From Anaerolineales bacterium (GTDB lineage: Bacteria; Chloroflexota; Anaerolineae; 4572-78; J111), in NCBI GenBank assembly GCA_015075405.1, contig JABTUK010000001.1:1550001-1614000 (forward strand): 64,000 nt of DNA, given 5' to 3'. Both the position numbers and the translations under genes were made by a program. Below are positions 42,483 to 52,497 of this stretch, one piece after another. The stretch's first letter is position 1, and each line of letters opens with the position of its first letter. The notes beneath the pieces were generated by a model. The model had not been told where the DNA came from. It did no database searches and worked only from the letters and a program-made list of their open reading frames with translations.

Positions 42483-42764
42483 CTATGGATTAGTTGAGGT
42501 TATGTCATGAGGCCCTATATTACGAAAATAATATATGGTTTCGTTATCCTCTGTTAAAATCTCAAAAGTAAACCTATAAAAATTATCTATTCTTCCTTCC
42601 CAAATGTTATCTTTGCCTCTAATCTTCTTTATCACCAACGATGGATGAAAGGGATAGTAAGGCTGTTTCTTAAAAAGAGAGAAGGCTTTACGAGCCTTCT
42701 CCTGTATTTCTTCAGGTAAATCAGCAAAAGATTTTTGAAATCTTTTGCTTTTTCGGAATTTCAT
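42483..42764 (-). CDS. RelE/ParE-superfamily toxin-like protein
   Basis: 93 residues. 'FRKSKRFQKSFADLPEEIQEKARKAF' (in two parts, helix start), 'HPSLVIKKIRG', 'IWEGRIDNFYRFTFEI' and 'TIYYFRNIGPHDI' follow the RelE/ParE fold in order, close to YafQ/HigB types. Basic, and third in a tight operon: it starts 5 bases after the acidic antitoxin-like gene. It should be an mRNA-cutting or gyrase-type toxin; which one cannot be told. The region is visibly AT-rich compared with its surroundings. Confidence 0.85.
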   Translation of the reverse strand: MKFRKSKRFQKSFADLPEEIQEKARKAFSLFKKQPYYPFHPSLVIKKIRGKDNIWEGRIDNFYRFTFEILTEDNETIYYFRNIGPHDITSTNP

Positions 42765-42769
42765 AAAAG

Positions 42770-43075
42770 CTAGAGTGAGGTAATGAAATCATCCAAGTTG
42801 TCAAAATCCTCATAGTCACCATCAACCAAATTTTGCTCTGCTTCTCTTTCCATTTGCTGCCAATAATCAGACCAATACCAGGATTGATCATCTTTGGCTT
42901 GCTCTGTTTGCTCGGAGGAGGGATAAAATATCGGGATTATCATTAATTCAGAAGTGCTATCCCCGAAACTAAATATCTCGTTTGATGTAGTATCTACCAA
43001 CTGTCGGGCTGAGCTTAAACCTCCCGTGAGAAAGATAGAGGCTGCAGGTATGTTTAAAAAGTCCAGTTCTACCAT
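42770..43075 (-). CDS. Acidic antitoxin-like protein
   Basis: 101 residues. The C-terminal half 'SWYWSDYWQQMEREAEQNL' and 'DGDYEDFDNLDDFITSL' has the acidic, aromatic form of toxin-wrapping tails of Phd/AbrB-type antitoxins. The N-terminal half does not look like a ribbon-helix-helix or AbrB DNA-binding domain. It lies between the protease and toxin genes (gaps of 9 and 5 bases), so it should be the antitoxin. Function is inferred from position and composition. Confidence 0.7.
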   Translation of the reverse strand: MVELDFLNIPAASIFLTGGLSSARQLVDTTSNEIFSFGDSTSELMIIPIFYPSSEQTEQAKDDQSWYWSDYWQQMEREAEQNLVDGDYEDFDNLDDFITSL

Positions 43076-43084
43076 GTTTCACTC

Positions 43085-44098
43085 CTAAATAGACTCATCC
43101 TGTGTCCACTCTTCTTTCAATATTCTTTCTTGATAACCTACTATTACTTGTGGAATACCGGGGTGAGCAATTTGTGCTCTCTTAATTTCTTTGGTGGTTC
43201 TGAAAATGTGAGTCAAGTCTATTGATTCAATAATGGCTCGATTGAAGTCACTAACCTTTTCATTATCTAATCCCAGAACAGTTTCAGGATTATAAGGCTG
43301 ATCTATTTTCAAAACCTCATTATATGCTCTGAATAAATCAACAATGAGTGTTGTAAGTTCCTCATCAGGCTCAATTATGTTTAATTTTAACACATCTTTA
43401 GCTTCTCTTCTGCTTATAATGTAATCATGAGAGAATCGTTGTCGTGTCAAAATATCTACTGTCTTGTTTATATGTTCCTCTTCGTGTGTGTGATATGTCA
43501 TAAGTCTTGCCGCAAGAAATGCTATTTGTTGCCGTGACCTTTGAACAGCGCCTAATACAATGGGATTGACTTTGGAGGCAAGAATTTCAAAAACACTTCT
43601 GATCGACTCCTCCCCCTTCAAATCCGCCTCGTTCCTTGCTAAATCAAAAAAAGCGTTAATATCCTCAACATTTACAGGAACAATTCGTCCTGGCTGTCCG
43701 GGGATTTCAACAACAGGCCCTAGTGGATGCTCAATTGATGGGTCTATCGGGCTCAATTGGCCCATTTTTGTCATTACAATTTCATTTGCACCCAGAGTTA
43801 TTAAAGTTGCACAACTAAGAGCTTTGAAGGGAACAATCACATTGAATTCATTACAAAATTCTCTGAATAAATTTACTAAAGCAAATCCAGCTATAGTGAT
43901 GCCCCCTGTACTATATAGAAACAAATCTATCTTGTCATGACTTTTTATCTGAACTAAATGTCTGTGAAGCATCGGAAAAACATCCGTAGCGATCTTCGTT
44001 TCCAGACCTCTTCTATCACCAGTGATATATACAACAAGACGAGAATTCCGTTTCGCTTGAATTTTTTCGATTAGTTCCATCCTAGTGGTTCGGGTCAT
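43085..44098 (-). CDS. Clp-fold serine protease-like protein (SDH/SppA-type)
   Basis: 337 residues. 'LFLYSTGGITIAGFALVNLF' contains the oxyanion-type STGG (about 63-66), 'ALSCATLITLGANEIVM' holds the candidate catalytic Ser (about 95), and 'GQLSPIDPS' follows, all in the order of the serine dehydrogenase proteinase/ClpP-SppA fold. No membrane helix is visible, so it is probably cytoplasmic. It is the first gene of the three-gene operon and has its own promoter. A protease next to an antitoxin suggests control of antitoxin turnover (inference). Confidence 0.83.
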   Translation of the reverse strand: MTRTTRMELIEKIQAKRNSRLVVYITGDRRGLETKIATDVFPMLHRHLVQIKSHDKIDLFLYSTGGITIAGFALVNLFREFCNEFNVIVPFKALSCATLITLGANEIVMTKMGQLSPIDPSIEHPLGPVVEIPGQPGRIVPVNVEDINAFFDLARNEADLKGEESIRSVFEILASKVNPIVLGAVQRSRQQIAFLAARLMTYHTHEEEHINKTVDILTRQRFSHDYIISRREAKDVLKLNIIEPDEELTTLIVDLFRAYNEVLKIDQPYNPETVLGLDNEKVSDFNRAIIESIDLTHIFRTTKEIKRAQIAHPGIPQVIVGYQERILKEEWTQDESI

Positions 44099-44148
44099 GA
44101 AATCTCCCTTTTCTTACTTTCCCAATGCTATCAACAAGCCAAATTACA

Positions 44149-44177
44149 GTATACCATACCTATTCCTTACCGACAAT
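44149..44177 (-). promoter_or_regulatory. Promoter of the protease/antitoxin/toxin operon
   Basis: On the minus strand TTGTCG (44172-44177), a 17-base spacer, then TATACT (44149-44154), preceded by TGG giving an extended -10 (TGnTATACT). The protease ATG is at 44098, with GGGAG just upstream of it. Confidence 0.65.
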
Positions 44178-44326
44178 ACCCCAAATAGTAGGGTGCTTCC
44201 AAGCCTAAAATACTATATAGGGGGCCTGCATTGAATTTCATTACGCTCCTGTTTCTCATAGCAGCCACCCCAATAATGTTTTGAGAGGTTTTTTATTTTC
44301 GCCTCAGAACGACATAAACCCTGAAC

Positions 44327-45526
44327 TCACAACGGCTGCAGCGGGTTGGGCATAAACAGGATGATAAAGATAAAGATCATCACGTAAGCCAGCAGGGTGC
44401 GCGGCAGGCCCAGGGGGACTAAATCGTTGAGGGGGGGAGGATGGCCGGGACCGATGACAAAGAAAACCAGGATGGCCCACAACAGCCAGCCGGACCACCA
44501 AAAAATCCCCAACACAAACATCATCCCGACCAGAAATAAGCCTAACCAGCGCGCCTTTTCCCCCAGCAAACAGTAGATTACGTGGCCGCCATCCAATTGA
44601 CCTATCGGCAATAAGTTCATGGCGGTCACAAACAAGCCAAACCAGGCGGCAAAAGCCAGCGAGTTGAGAAAAATATCAGTACCGCCGCCAGCAGGAAGAA
44701 TCCCAGCCAGGAGGCGCAGAAACTCCTGCCAGAAGGGTAAGTCGCTGTAACGCTCAAAGCTGGGCAGGAGCTGGCCATGCATCAAAAATTTCACTGCCAG
44801 GTAAAAGAGGGAATTGCCTTCCAAAACGGAGTTTTCGCCGCGGCTGATTTCTTGAACGCTTGAATTAGCCACCCCCCAAAAGATTAAAGGGATAGCAAAA
44901 ATTAACCCTCCTAAGGGTCCCGCCACGCCAATATCAAAAAGCTGCTTCTTGGTTTTGAAAGGCTGTCGCAACTGAATAAAGGCGCCCATAGTCCCTACCG
45001 GCGAGATGATGGGCAGGGGAATAAAATAGGGCAAGGTGACGGCGATTTTATGGTATTTGGCCGCAAAATAATGTCCAAATTCGTGGGCCAGCAAAATTGC
45101 CATCATCGCCAACATCATGGGGATGCCGGCCAGCCATTGAGGCAGAGTGGCCGGGATGCAACCCTCACATTCGATAGCAGCGCCGGTAAAAAGCACAGAA
45201 ATGAGAGTGATTATAAACAGCGCCAGATTAATCCAGGGATTGCTCGGTTTGGGGGTAACAATACCCGGTTGGGCAATTAAGGCAATCTGGCCGTCGCGGC
45301 GGCGCAGCAGAGGGGTATAGTCGTGGGCCAGCCAGCGTTGAGCGATAAGCTCATAGGCGGCTTCGCTGTCGCGCATGAGCAGGTCGCCCATAAAGAGGAT
45401 AGTGCCCTGGGGGGCCTGGCGGGGCGTTTCGATGCGGTCAACTTGAAAGATATCTTCGATACCGGCCCGGAGTTTGCCCAGCAGCACGCCGTCGAGGATG
45501 ATATTTTCTTGAGGGCCTGGAGTCAT
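44327..45526 (-). CDS. Site-2 protease family (M50) membrane metalloprotease
   Basis: 399 residues. N-terminal cytoplasmic domain (about 1-100), then about six membrane helices. The zinc motif 'AHEFGHYFAAK' lies in one (about 147-157), and a second zinc ligand in 'NLLPIGQLDGGHV' (about 309-321, the NxxPxxxxDG motif). The family performs intramembrane cleavage, often of anti-sigma factors or transcription factors. It has no PDZ domain. It ends an operon with two small genes of unknown function. A link to the ECF/anti-sigma pair at 7.5 kb is possible but not shown. Confidence 0.93.
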   Translation of the reverse strand: MTPGPQENIILDGVLLGKLRAGIEDIFQVDRIETPRQAPQGTILFMGDLLMRDSEAAYELIAQRWLAHDYTPLLRRRDGQIALIAQPGIVTPKPSNPWINLALFIITLISVLFTGAAIECEGCIPATLPQWLAGIPMMLAMMAILLAHEFGHYFAAKYHKIAVTLPYFIPLPIISPVGTMGAFIQLRQPFKTKKQLFDIGVAGPLGGLIFAIPLIFWGVANSSVQEISRGENSVLEGNSLFYLAVKFLMHGQLLPSFERYSDLPFWQEFLRLLAGILPAGGGTDIFLNSLAFAAWFGLFVTAMNLLPIGQLDGGHVIYCLLGEKARWLGLFLVGMMFVLGIFWWSGWLLWAILVFFVIGPGHPPPLNDLVPLGLPRTLLAYVMIFIFIILFMPNPLQPL

Positions 45527-45534
45527 ACCGGCCC

Positions 45535-45771
45535 CTACAGGTTTTCGGCCCGATTTTTGCGCACCACCGCAATAGCGCGCGCAATCGCCGTTAAACGATC
45601 TGCCGTGGCCTGATCTTTTTCGGCGGCATACCGTTCGGTTTCGCTGTTGATGGTTTCAAAAAACTCGCCATCAAAATCGTTGGAACTTTCGCGGATAATG
45701 GCCATGGTTTCGTGGTCATCCAACGAGTCCAGGACCAGTTCAATCCAGGCCAAAGTTTCAGCTCGATTCAT
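45535..45771 (-). CDS. Small protein, unknown function
   Basis: 78 residues, acidic and helical ('LAWIELVLDSLDDHETMAII'). No known family is recognised. Spacing of 8 bases to the M50 protease gene and 16 to the upstream gene argues for an operon. Confidence 0.6.
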   Translation of the reverse strand: MNRAETLAWIELVLDSLDDHETMAIIRESSNDFDGEFFETINSETERYAAEKDQATADRLTAIARAIAVVRKNRAENL

Positions 45772-45787
45772 GAGTCAGTTTGCTCCT

Positions 45788-46144
45788 TTATTCAACCAGT
45801 TCGGGGCTGCTCTTAAGGAGATCCATCCGTCGAACTTTGTGGAGGGGATGGAGCTGCTGCGGGCCGTGCTCGGCGTTCAAGACCATTAATTGGGCAATGG
45901 AGCGGGGCAAAAAGTCAATCAACAACGGCACTTCTTTGAGAAAAATGTTGATAGATTGGGACTCGCCGTCAATTTGGCGGCAGAGTTTTAGATAGGGCCG
46001 TTGGTCTGAGCCGTTGGTAGGGTGCAATTCGATGCTCAGTTCATCGTTGATGGATATTTTAGTGAATTTCTCTTTGTGTTCATGCAGTCCGGCCACCATC
46101 AGCCGAGCGCGCCAAAACCAGAATTTTAAGATGTTGGGTTTCAT
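45788..46144 (-). CDS. Conserved-looking protein, unknown function
   Basis: 118 residues from ATG at 46144 with AAGGGA upstream; a longer frame to 46357 would run through the tRNA gene and is rejected. Contains 'FWFWRARLMVAGLHEHKEKF', a mostly beta middle, and 'LMVLNAEHGPQQLHPLHKV'. I do not recognise it. First gene of the M50 protease operon. Confidence 0.6.
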   Translation of the reverse strand: MKPNILKFWFWRARLMVAGLHEHKEKFTKISINDELSIELHPTNGSDQRPYLKLCRQIDGESQSINIFLKEVPLLIDFLPRSIAQLMVLNAEHGPQQLHPLHKVRRMDLLKSSPELVE

Positions 46145-46330
46145 GCAAGAGTTCCCTTTTCTGAAACGATGATAATAACTTTGACCCTCCCAACCGTTAA
46201 ACCAAGACCCAAAACTTAGTGACGGAATACCAGGGACATGAGCCACAACATCAGAAACCAGAAGCGTTGAGGGGAATTTCAAAAATAAAGACCGCCGATT
46301 TTTCCCGGCGGTCTTCCCTGACAATCTAGG

Positions 46331-46403
46331 CTCCTCGGGGAAGACTCGAACTTCCAACCAACCGGTTAACAGCCGGCCGCTCTGCCGATTGAGCTACCGA
46401 GGA
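46331..46403 (-). tRNA. tRNA-Asn (anticodon GTT)
   Basis: Seven-base acceptor arms TCCTCGG (46403-46397) and CCGAGGA (46338-46332) with discriminator G; D-arm GCTC...GAGC; anticodon stem CCGG/CCGG around a loop with GTT; T-arm GGAAG-TTCGAGT-CTTCC. 73 bases, no CCA encoded. It stands alone between the M50 operon and rpoD. Confidence 0.93.
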
Positions 46404-46479
46404 TTATGAATTTCTGCTGCGTAAAATTTATCACACGCTACGACTTTGCAATTATAATCAACAGTTCAGCTTCGTCAAA

Positions 46480-47856
<1,377 letters not shown>

Positions 47857-47982
47857 GCTCTTTTGTCTCCACCTAATCCGCCGGATGGCTTGCGTAACAT
47901 TTTACACACGGAGGGCCAAGAATAAAAATCCGGGTCCAACAATTCCAAAATTGTTTTTGATTTTCAAAACGGTAATGATCCC

Positions 47983-48040
47983 TGGAAGGTTGGAGGGCTG
48001 GAGAACTGGATAAAGCAGCCTTCAATCCTCCAGTCTTCCA
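47983..48040 (+). repeat. Octamer hairpin, GGAAGRTT family
   Basis: Left: GGAAGGTT, GGAGGGCT, GGAGAACT, GGAT (47984-48010). Right: CCTTCAAT, CCTCCAGT, CTTCCA (48018-48040). An outer CGGTAAT/ATTACCG pair encloses it. It lies between dnaG and rpoD. Confidence 0.8.
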
Positions 48041-48097
48041 AATAGTATTACCGGATTTGATCGTCCAAAATCAATTTGGAATTAATGGTACCCCCGG

Positions 48098-50071
48098 CTA
48101 AAGCGCCTGTCCAAAACGATTGGCTTCGGCGCGGCGCTGGCCCATCAGCGAAAGGGCGTCGCGGGTCTGTTCCAGTTTTTTGCGTTGTTGGCCATAGGTT
48201 TCGGCCATTTCGGTGTAGTGACGGGCGCCCTGAGTATCGTTATTTTCTACAGCTTCGCGCTGTAGAAAAGTTAACTCTTTGTGTTGCTCGATCACATTTT
48301 GCAGCCGCAGGCGTAAAACTGCCACACTCAAATCTTGGTTGATGTTTTCCGCCGGCGGCTGGGGGCGGCGATGCCATTGGCTGGCTAAAACGGCCAGTTG
48401 CCGTTCCAGCACCTCATCCACCATGCTGACCAGCGTTTCGATTTTGGGTGTTTCGGCCACCGTCCATAATTGCAGCGCCTTAAAAATCTCTTTGTTTTCG
48501 CCCCGTCTGAAGTCGTTGACACTCAAGCCAGATAGGCCCTCTTTTTCCAGAATATCGTTGGCCATCGCCAGCGACAGCGGATGGTTCAAAATCAGCCCCA
48601 GGCAATACTCTTCCAACCCCAGGTTGGCGGTCGAGCTAGTGGTTCCCGGTACGGGTTCCGGGGTCAACACCGTTGACTTCTCCGGCTCCGGCTGCTTTTG
48701 AGGCCGGTTGGCCGGGCGGGGTGTAGCGACCCCTTTACTTTTTAACTCGGCCAGCAGCAGGCGCTCATCCAGGCCGGTTTTGCGGGCCAGACGCTGCACC
48801 CGCGCCACCTTTTCGACATCATCTTTGATTTCGCGGAAAATCGGGATAAGCTCCCGCACCGCTACAGATTTACCCTGCGGTGTGGCTAAATCGGTTGACC
48901 CCAAAATCAAAGTTTCATAAAAATCCAGGGCCGGCACTGCTCCGTTGATAAACTGCTGCCATACTTCCAACCCTTCACGCAGCACATCATCAGGGTCTTG
49001 GCCAGGCGGCAGGGCGGCAATGGAAATTTCCTGCTCGATGTGGGCCTCATAAGCAATACCCCGCGAGGTGGAAGTGGCCCGATGCTTTTTGGGCAATAAC
49101 TGCCGGGCCAGGCTGAGACCGCGCATCGTAGCGGCGTTTCCGGCTGTATCCGCGTCGAGAGCCAGCACAATCTGGTTGGCCAGGGGCGCAATCAACTTCA
49201 ACTGGGCCTCGGTGAGCGCGGTACCCATTTGGGCAACGACATTATTAGCGCCCTGTTGGTGGGCCTGGATGGCATCCATATAGCCTTCGACAATGACGGC
49301 CTGACCACTGTCGCGGATGGGCTTGCGGGCCAGGTCAAGCCCGTACAGGGTCGCGCTTTTATCAAACAGCGCGGTTTGGGGCGAGTTGAGATATTTCGGA
49401 ACCTGGTCGGTAGATAAAGCCCGCGCCCCAAACCCAATGACGTGACCCTGGCTGTCCCGAATGGGAATCATCAGCCGGTGACGAAAACGGTCATAGCCTG
49501 GTTCGCCGTTGTCACGCTCGACAATCAGGCCGACCGCCAGCAGGTCGGCGGCGGTGTAGCCCCGCCCCATAAAATGGCTTTTCAACGCCTCCCACTCATC
49601 CAGGGCATAGCCGAGTTGAAAGGTGGCGATGGTTTCGGCGGTTAACCCGCGTTGTGCCAGATATTCGCGTGTTTTGGCGGCGCTGGGTGAGGTGGTCAAA
49701 AGCTGGTGGAAATAGGCGGCTGCCGCGGCGGCCAGTTGCAATAACTTGTCACGCTCCTCAGAATGTTGCGGGGAGCGGGCGCTGTATTCGGGTAGTTTTA
49801 CCCCGGCGCGCTGGGCTAATAGGTCAAGCGTGCCTTTAAAGTCAAGCCCTTCCCGTTTCATGACAAAACTAAAAAGATCACCCCCGTCGGCGCACGCGCC
49901 AAAGCAGCGCCAGGTCTGCGTGTCGGGAAAGACCACAAAGGAGGGCGTTTTTGTATTGGAGTGAAAGGGACAAAACCCGGTGTAGCTGCGGCCCGACTTT
50001 TTTAAGCTGACCGTATCGGAAACTACGTCAACAATGTCAAGTCGCGCTTTTATGTCGTCAACAACGCTCAC
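48098..50071 (-). CDS. dnaG: DNA primase
   Basis: 657 residues from the GTG at 50071; the longer frame from 50149 overlaps the promoter and is rejected. A CHC2 zinc finger near the start ('GFCPFHSNTKTPSF', 'WRCFGAC', about 39-70), a TOPRIM domain with 'VIVEGYMDAI' and 'LALDADTAGN' (about 255-310), and a C-terminal helicase-binding helical region. Makes RNA primers for DNA replication. Its promoter (50121-50149) diverges from the rpsB promoter. AGGGAGGG lies about 12 bases before the GTG. Confidence 0.96.
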   Translation of the reverse strand: MSVVDDIKARLDIVDVVSDTVSLKKSGRSYTGFCPFHSNTKTPSFVVFPDTQTWRCFGACADGGDLFSFVMKREGLDFKGTLDLLAQRAGVKLPEYSARSPQHSEERDKLLQLAAAAAAYFHQLLTTSPSAAKTREYLAQRGLTAETIATFQLGYALDEWEALKSHFMGRGYTAADLLAVGLIVERDNGEPGYDRFRHRLMIPIRDSQGHVIGFGARALSTDQVPKYLNSPQTALFDKSATLYGLDLARKPIRDSGQAVIVEGYMDAIQAHQQGANNVVAQMGTALTEAQLKLIAPLANQIVLALDADTAGNAATMRGLSLARQLLPKKHRATSTSRGIAYEAHIEQEISIAALPPGQDPDDVLREGLEVWQQFINGAVPALDFYETLILGSTDLATPQGKSVAVRELIPIFREIKDDVEKVARVQRLARKTGLDERLLLAELKSKGVATPRPANRPQKQPEPEKSTVLTPEPVPGTTSSTANLGLEEYCLGLILNHPLSLAMANDILEKEGLSGLSVNDFRRGENKEIFKALQLWTVAETPKIETLVSMVDEVLERQLAVLASQWHRRPQPPAENINQDLSVAVLRLRLQNVIEQHKELTFLQREAVENNDTQGARHYTEMAETYGQQRKKLEQTRDALSLMGQRRAEANRFGQAL

Positions 50072-50120
50072 GGGTGCTAAAACCCTCCCTCCGCCGAGGA
50101 CTTTAACAACTGGCCTAATA

Positions 50121-50149
50121 ATTATACACACGAAAAGGTGGTTTGCCAA
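50121..50149 (-). promoter_or_regulatory. Promoter of dnaG-rpoD
   Basis: Minus strand: TTGGCA (50144-50149), 17-base spacer, TATAAT (50121-50126). It lies about 50 bases before the GTG start of dnaG. Confidence 0.7.
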
Positions 50150-50199
50150 ACTATTTTTAAAAGGGAACTCGAAGGAACTTTTAAACCTGTCCTATTTGC

Positions 50200-50228
50200 T
50201 TGCTGATTCTGATGCAGCGTGATATACT
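50200..50228 (+). promoter_or_regulatory. Promoter of the rpsB-tsf cluster
   Basis: TTGCTG (50200-50205), 17-base spacer, TATACT (50223-50228) with TGA before it, an extended -10. The start near 50235 leaves a leader of about 120 bases before the rpsB ATG, room for S2 autoregulation. Confidence 0.7.
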
Positions 50229-50355
50229 ACCCGCTTGTAAATTTTTACCCAAATTCACACGCTCTTTGACAGCGGGGCCGTGCCCAGGGTTGACCGGGTT
50301 CCCTGCTGGTAGATAAGAGCGGACGAAAGCAAGCCAAAACGGAGGAAAATTAAAT

Positions 50356-51354
50356 ATGGCTAATGGTAATACTGCATCTGTTGTACCCATGAAATCCCTG
50401 CTCGAAGCAGGGGTCCACTTTGGTCACCGCACCCGGCGCTGGAACCCAAAGATGAAGCCCTACATCTTTACCGAGCGCAACGGCATTCACATTATTGACT
50501 TACAACAAACCATCACCCGGCTGAACCAGGCTTACGCCGCGGTTAGAGATACGGTTGCCGCCGGCGGCGCGGTTCTGTTTGTTGGCACCAAGCGCCAATC
50601 TCAAGAAACAATTGTGCAAGAGGCCAGCCGAGCCGGCATGCCCTATGTGGAACAGCGCTGGTTGGGCGGCACTTTGACTAACTGGCGCACCATTCGCCAG
50701 CGGATTGATTACCTGCTGGAGATTGAAAAACAGCAAGCGCGGGGCGAGTTTGCCCGGCTGCCCAAAAAGGAAGCCCTGCTGCGTGAGCAGGAAATTGCGC
50801 GCCTTAATCATCGCCTGGGCGGGTTAAAAGAGATGCGCCGCCTGCCCAATCTGCTCTTTGTGACCGACGTGCGGCGCGATGCTCTGGCGATCAAAGAAGC
50901 CAATACCCTGGGCATTCCGGTGATTGCCATGGTAGATACCAACTGCGACCCCGAGCCGATAGATTACATCATCCCCAGCAATGACGATGCGATCCGGGCT
51001 ATCAAGTTGATGGTCAATACCATTGCTAATGCTGCCTTTGAAGGCCGGGCGATGTTGAGCACCATCCAGGCCGAAGAAGAAGAGGCGGCCGGTATCGAAG
51101 GGGAAGAGGCGCTGGAGCGCTATCTTGGCCCCAGCACGTTAGCCAAGATTCGGGCCGAAGCCGGCATTGACGAAGAGGAAGAAGACATGGTTGACGACAG
51201 CTACGAAGACGAGGAAGTTGATGAGGCAGCGGTAGAGGAAGCAGAAGAAGTAGCTGATGAGGCTGATGAACTTGAGCCAATGCCGGTGGCTTCACCGCTT
51301 GCCGCCGTTCTAGCTGTGGTTGAAGAGGTCGAAGAAGAAGATAGTGACCAGTAA
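50356..51354 (+). CDS. rpsB: 30S ribosomal protein S2 with acidic C-terminal extension
   Basis: 332 residues, GGAGG 10 bases before the ATG. '[19 protein letters not shown]', '[17 protein letters not shown]' and '[20 protein letters not shown]' are conserved S2 motifs in order. The core ends near residue 235, and the remaining ~97 residues are very acidic (Glu/Asp/Ala), a tail beyond the usual 230-250 length. S2 binds the 30S head and is needed for S1 binding. Its stop codon is embedded in a heptamer repeat (CAGTAATCAGTAATCAGT). Confidence 0.97.
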   Translation: MANGNTASVVPMKSLLEAGVHFGHRTRRWNPKMKPYIFTERNGIHIIDLQQTITRLNQAYAAVRDTVAAGGAVLFVGTKRQSQETIVQEASRAGMPYVEQRWLGGTLTNWRTIRQRIDYLLEIEKQQARGEFARLPKKEALLREQEIARLNHRLGGLKEMRRLPNLLFVTDVRRDALAIKEANTLGIPVIAMVDTNCDPEPIDYIIPSNDDAIRAIKLMVNTIANAAFEGRAMLSTIQAEEEEAAGIEGEEALERYLGPSTLAKIRAEAGIDEEEEDMVDDSYEDEEVDEAAVEEAEEVADEADELEPMPVASPLAAVLAVVEEVEEEDSDQ

Positions 51355-51493
51355 TCAGTAATCAGTCAGGCTGTTCACTCACCACTGACGACAAAAACTA
51401 CGATACATCCCCTAATTATAAAAACAGTTGTCAGTGGGATAGTAACTCTTAATCAAAAATTGTTTACTGACCACTGATAACTGATTACTGTTT
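51343..51493 (+). repeat. CAGTAAT/ACTGATT heptamer repeats between rpsB and tsf
   Basis: Left: CAGTAAT, CAGTAAT, CAGTCAG (51350-51370), which overlaps the rpsB stop codon. Right: ACTGACC, ACTGATA, ACTGATT, ACTG (about 51466-51490). Middle pairs ACCACTGACGACAA (51381-51394) and TTGTCAGTGG (51428-51437). The same words occur at 37329. Confidence 0.83.
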
Positions 51494-51507
51494 CCACAGG
51501 AGGAATT

Positions 51508-52386
51508 GTGGCAATTACAACCGAAGATATTAAACTGCTGCGGGAATCAACCGGGGCAGGGATTTTAGACTGCAAAAAAGCGTTACAGGAAACGGATGGC
51601 AACATTGACCAGGCGATTGAATTTTTGCGCAAAAAGGGTCTGGCTGCCGCTTCGAAAAAGGCCAGCCGCGAGGCGAATGAGGGCTTGGTGAGCGCTCATA
51701 TCAGCGCCGATGGGCTGCTGGGAGTTTTGGTAGAAGTTAACTGCGAAACAGATTTTGTGGCCCGAACTGAGGATTTTCAAGCCTTTGTAGCGGCCGTAGT
51801 CCAGCAAGTAGCCAATCAAGCCGAGGCCGCTAATGTGGAAACATTACTGGCTGCGCCCTTTATGGGCGATTCCAACAAGACTGTGGCCGAGAAGTTGACC
51901 GAAACTATTGCCAAGCTGGGCGAAAATATGGTTATACGGCGTGTCGCTCGCTTTGAATTGCCCGCCGCGGGCGGTATGCTCGATAGTTACATTCATACCG
52001 GCGGTCGGGTGGGTGTTTTGGTAGATGTAGCCGGCGGCAGCGCCGGCGACAGTAAGTTTGCCGGGCTGGTTCACGATATAGCCTTGCAGATTGCGGCGGC
52101 TTCGCCTCGCTACGTGAGTCCGGCCGATGTTCCCGCCGAAGCTATCGAAGCGGAGAAAGCTATCTACCAGGCGCAGTTGGCCGAGGATAAGAAGCCTGAT
52201 AACATCAAAGAGCGGATTATCGAGGGCAAGCTGAAAAAATGGTACGAGGAAGTGGCGCTGGTCGAACAGCCTTTTGTCAAGGATAACGATCTAACCATCG
52301 CCAAGCTGCTGGAAAAGGTCGGCAAAGAGCTGGGCGGCGAGATAAAAGTCCGGCGCTTTGCCAGGTTTGAACTCGGAGCGAGTTAA
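51508..52386 (+). CDS. tsf: Translation elongation factor Ts
   Basis: 292 residues, GTG start at 51508 with AGGAGG upstream. 'LRESTGAGILDCKKAL' (N-terminal domain), 'TDFVARTEDF' (core TDFVA motif) and 'IGAL'-type helices through 'YIHTGGRVGVLV' mark EF-Ts. It recharges EF-Tu by exchanging GDP for GTP. A clear terminator follows (52399-52430). Confidence 0.97.
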   Translation: MAITTEDIKLLRESTGAGILDCKKALQETDGNIDQAIEFLRKKGLAAASKKASREANEGLVSAHISADGLLGVLVEVNCETDFVARTEDFQAFVAAVVQQVANQAEAANVETLLAAPFMGDSNKTVAEKLTETIAKLGENMVIRRVARFELPAAGGMLDSYIHTGGRVGVLVDVAGGSAGDSKFAGLVHDIALQIAAASPRYVSPADVPAEAIEAEKAIYQAQLAEDKKPDNIKERIIEGKLKKWYEEVALVEQPFVKDNDLTIAKLLEKVGKELGGEIKVRRFARFELGAS

Positions 52387-52398
52387 GCGTATCAAGAG

Positions 52399-52430
52399 GG
52401 CCGGAACTCCCACAGTGTTCCGGCCTTTTC
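52399..52430 (+). terminator. Intrinsic terminator after tsf
   Basis: GGCCGGAAC (52399-52407) pairs with GTTCCGGCC (52417-52425), followed by TTTT. It lies 13 bases after the tsf stop and suggests that pyrH is transcribed separately or by read-through. Confidence 0.85.
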
Positions 52431-52497
52431 TGTAGGAGTCGGTTTTGGCCTTATCTTGGTAGACAGAACATAAAAACTTAAAAGCTGGGAGAACTGC

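Noticed and set aside
45788..46357. Longer form of the 118-residue protein
   Set aside because: It would overlap the tRNA-Asn gene; the ATG at 46144 has a ribosome-binding site.
50072..50149. Longer form of DnaG
   Set aside because: The codons overlap the dnaG promoter, and the protein lacks homology before 'SVVDDIK'.
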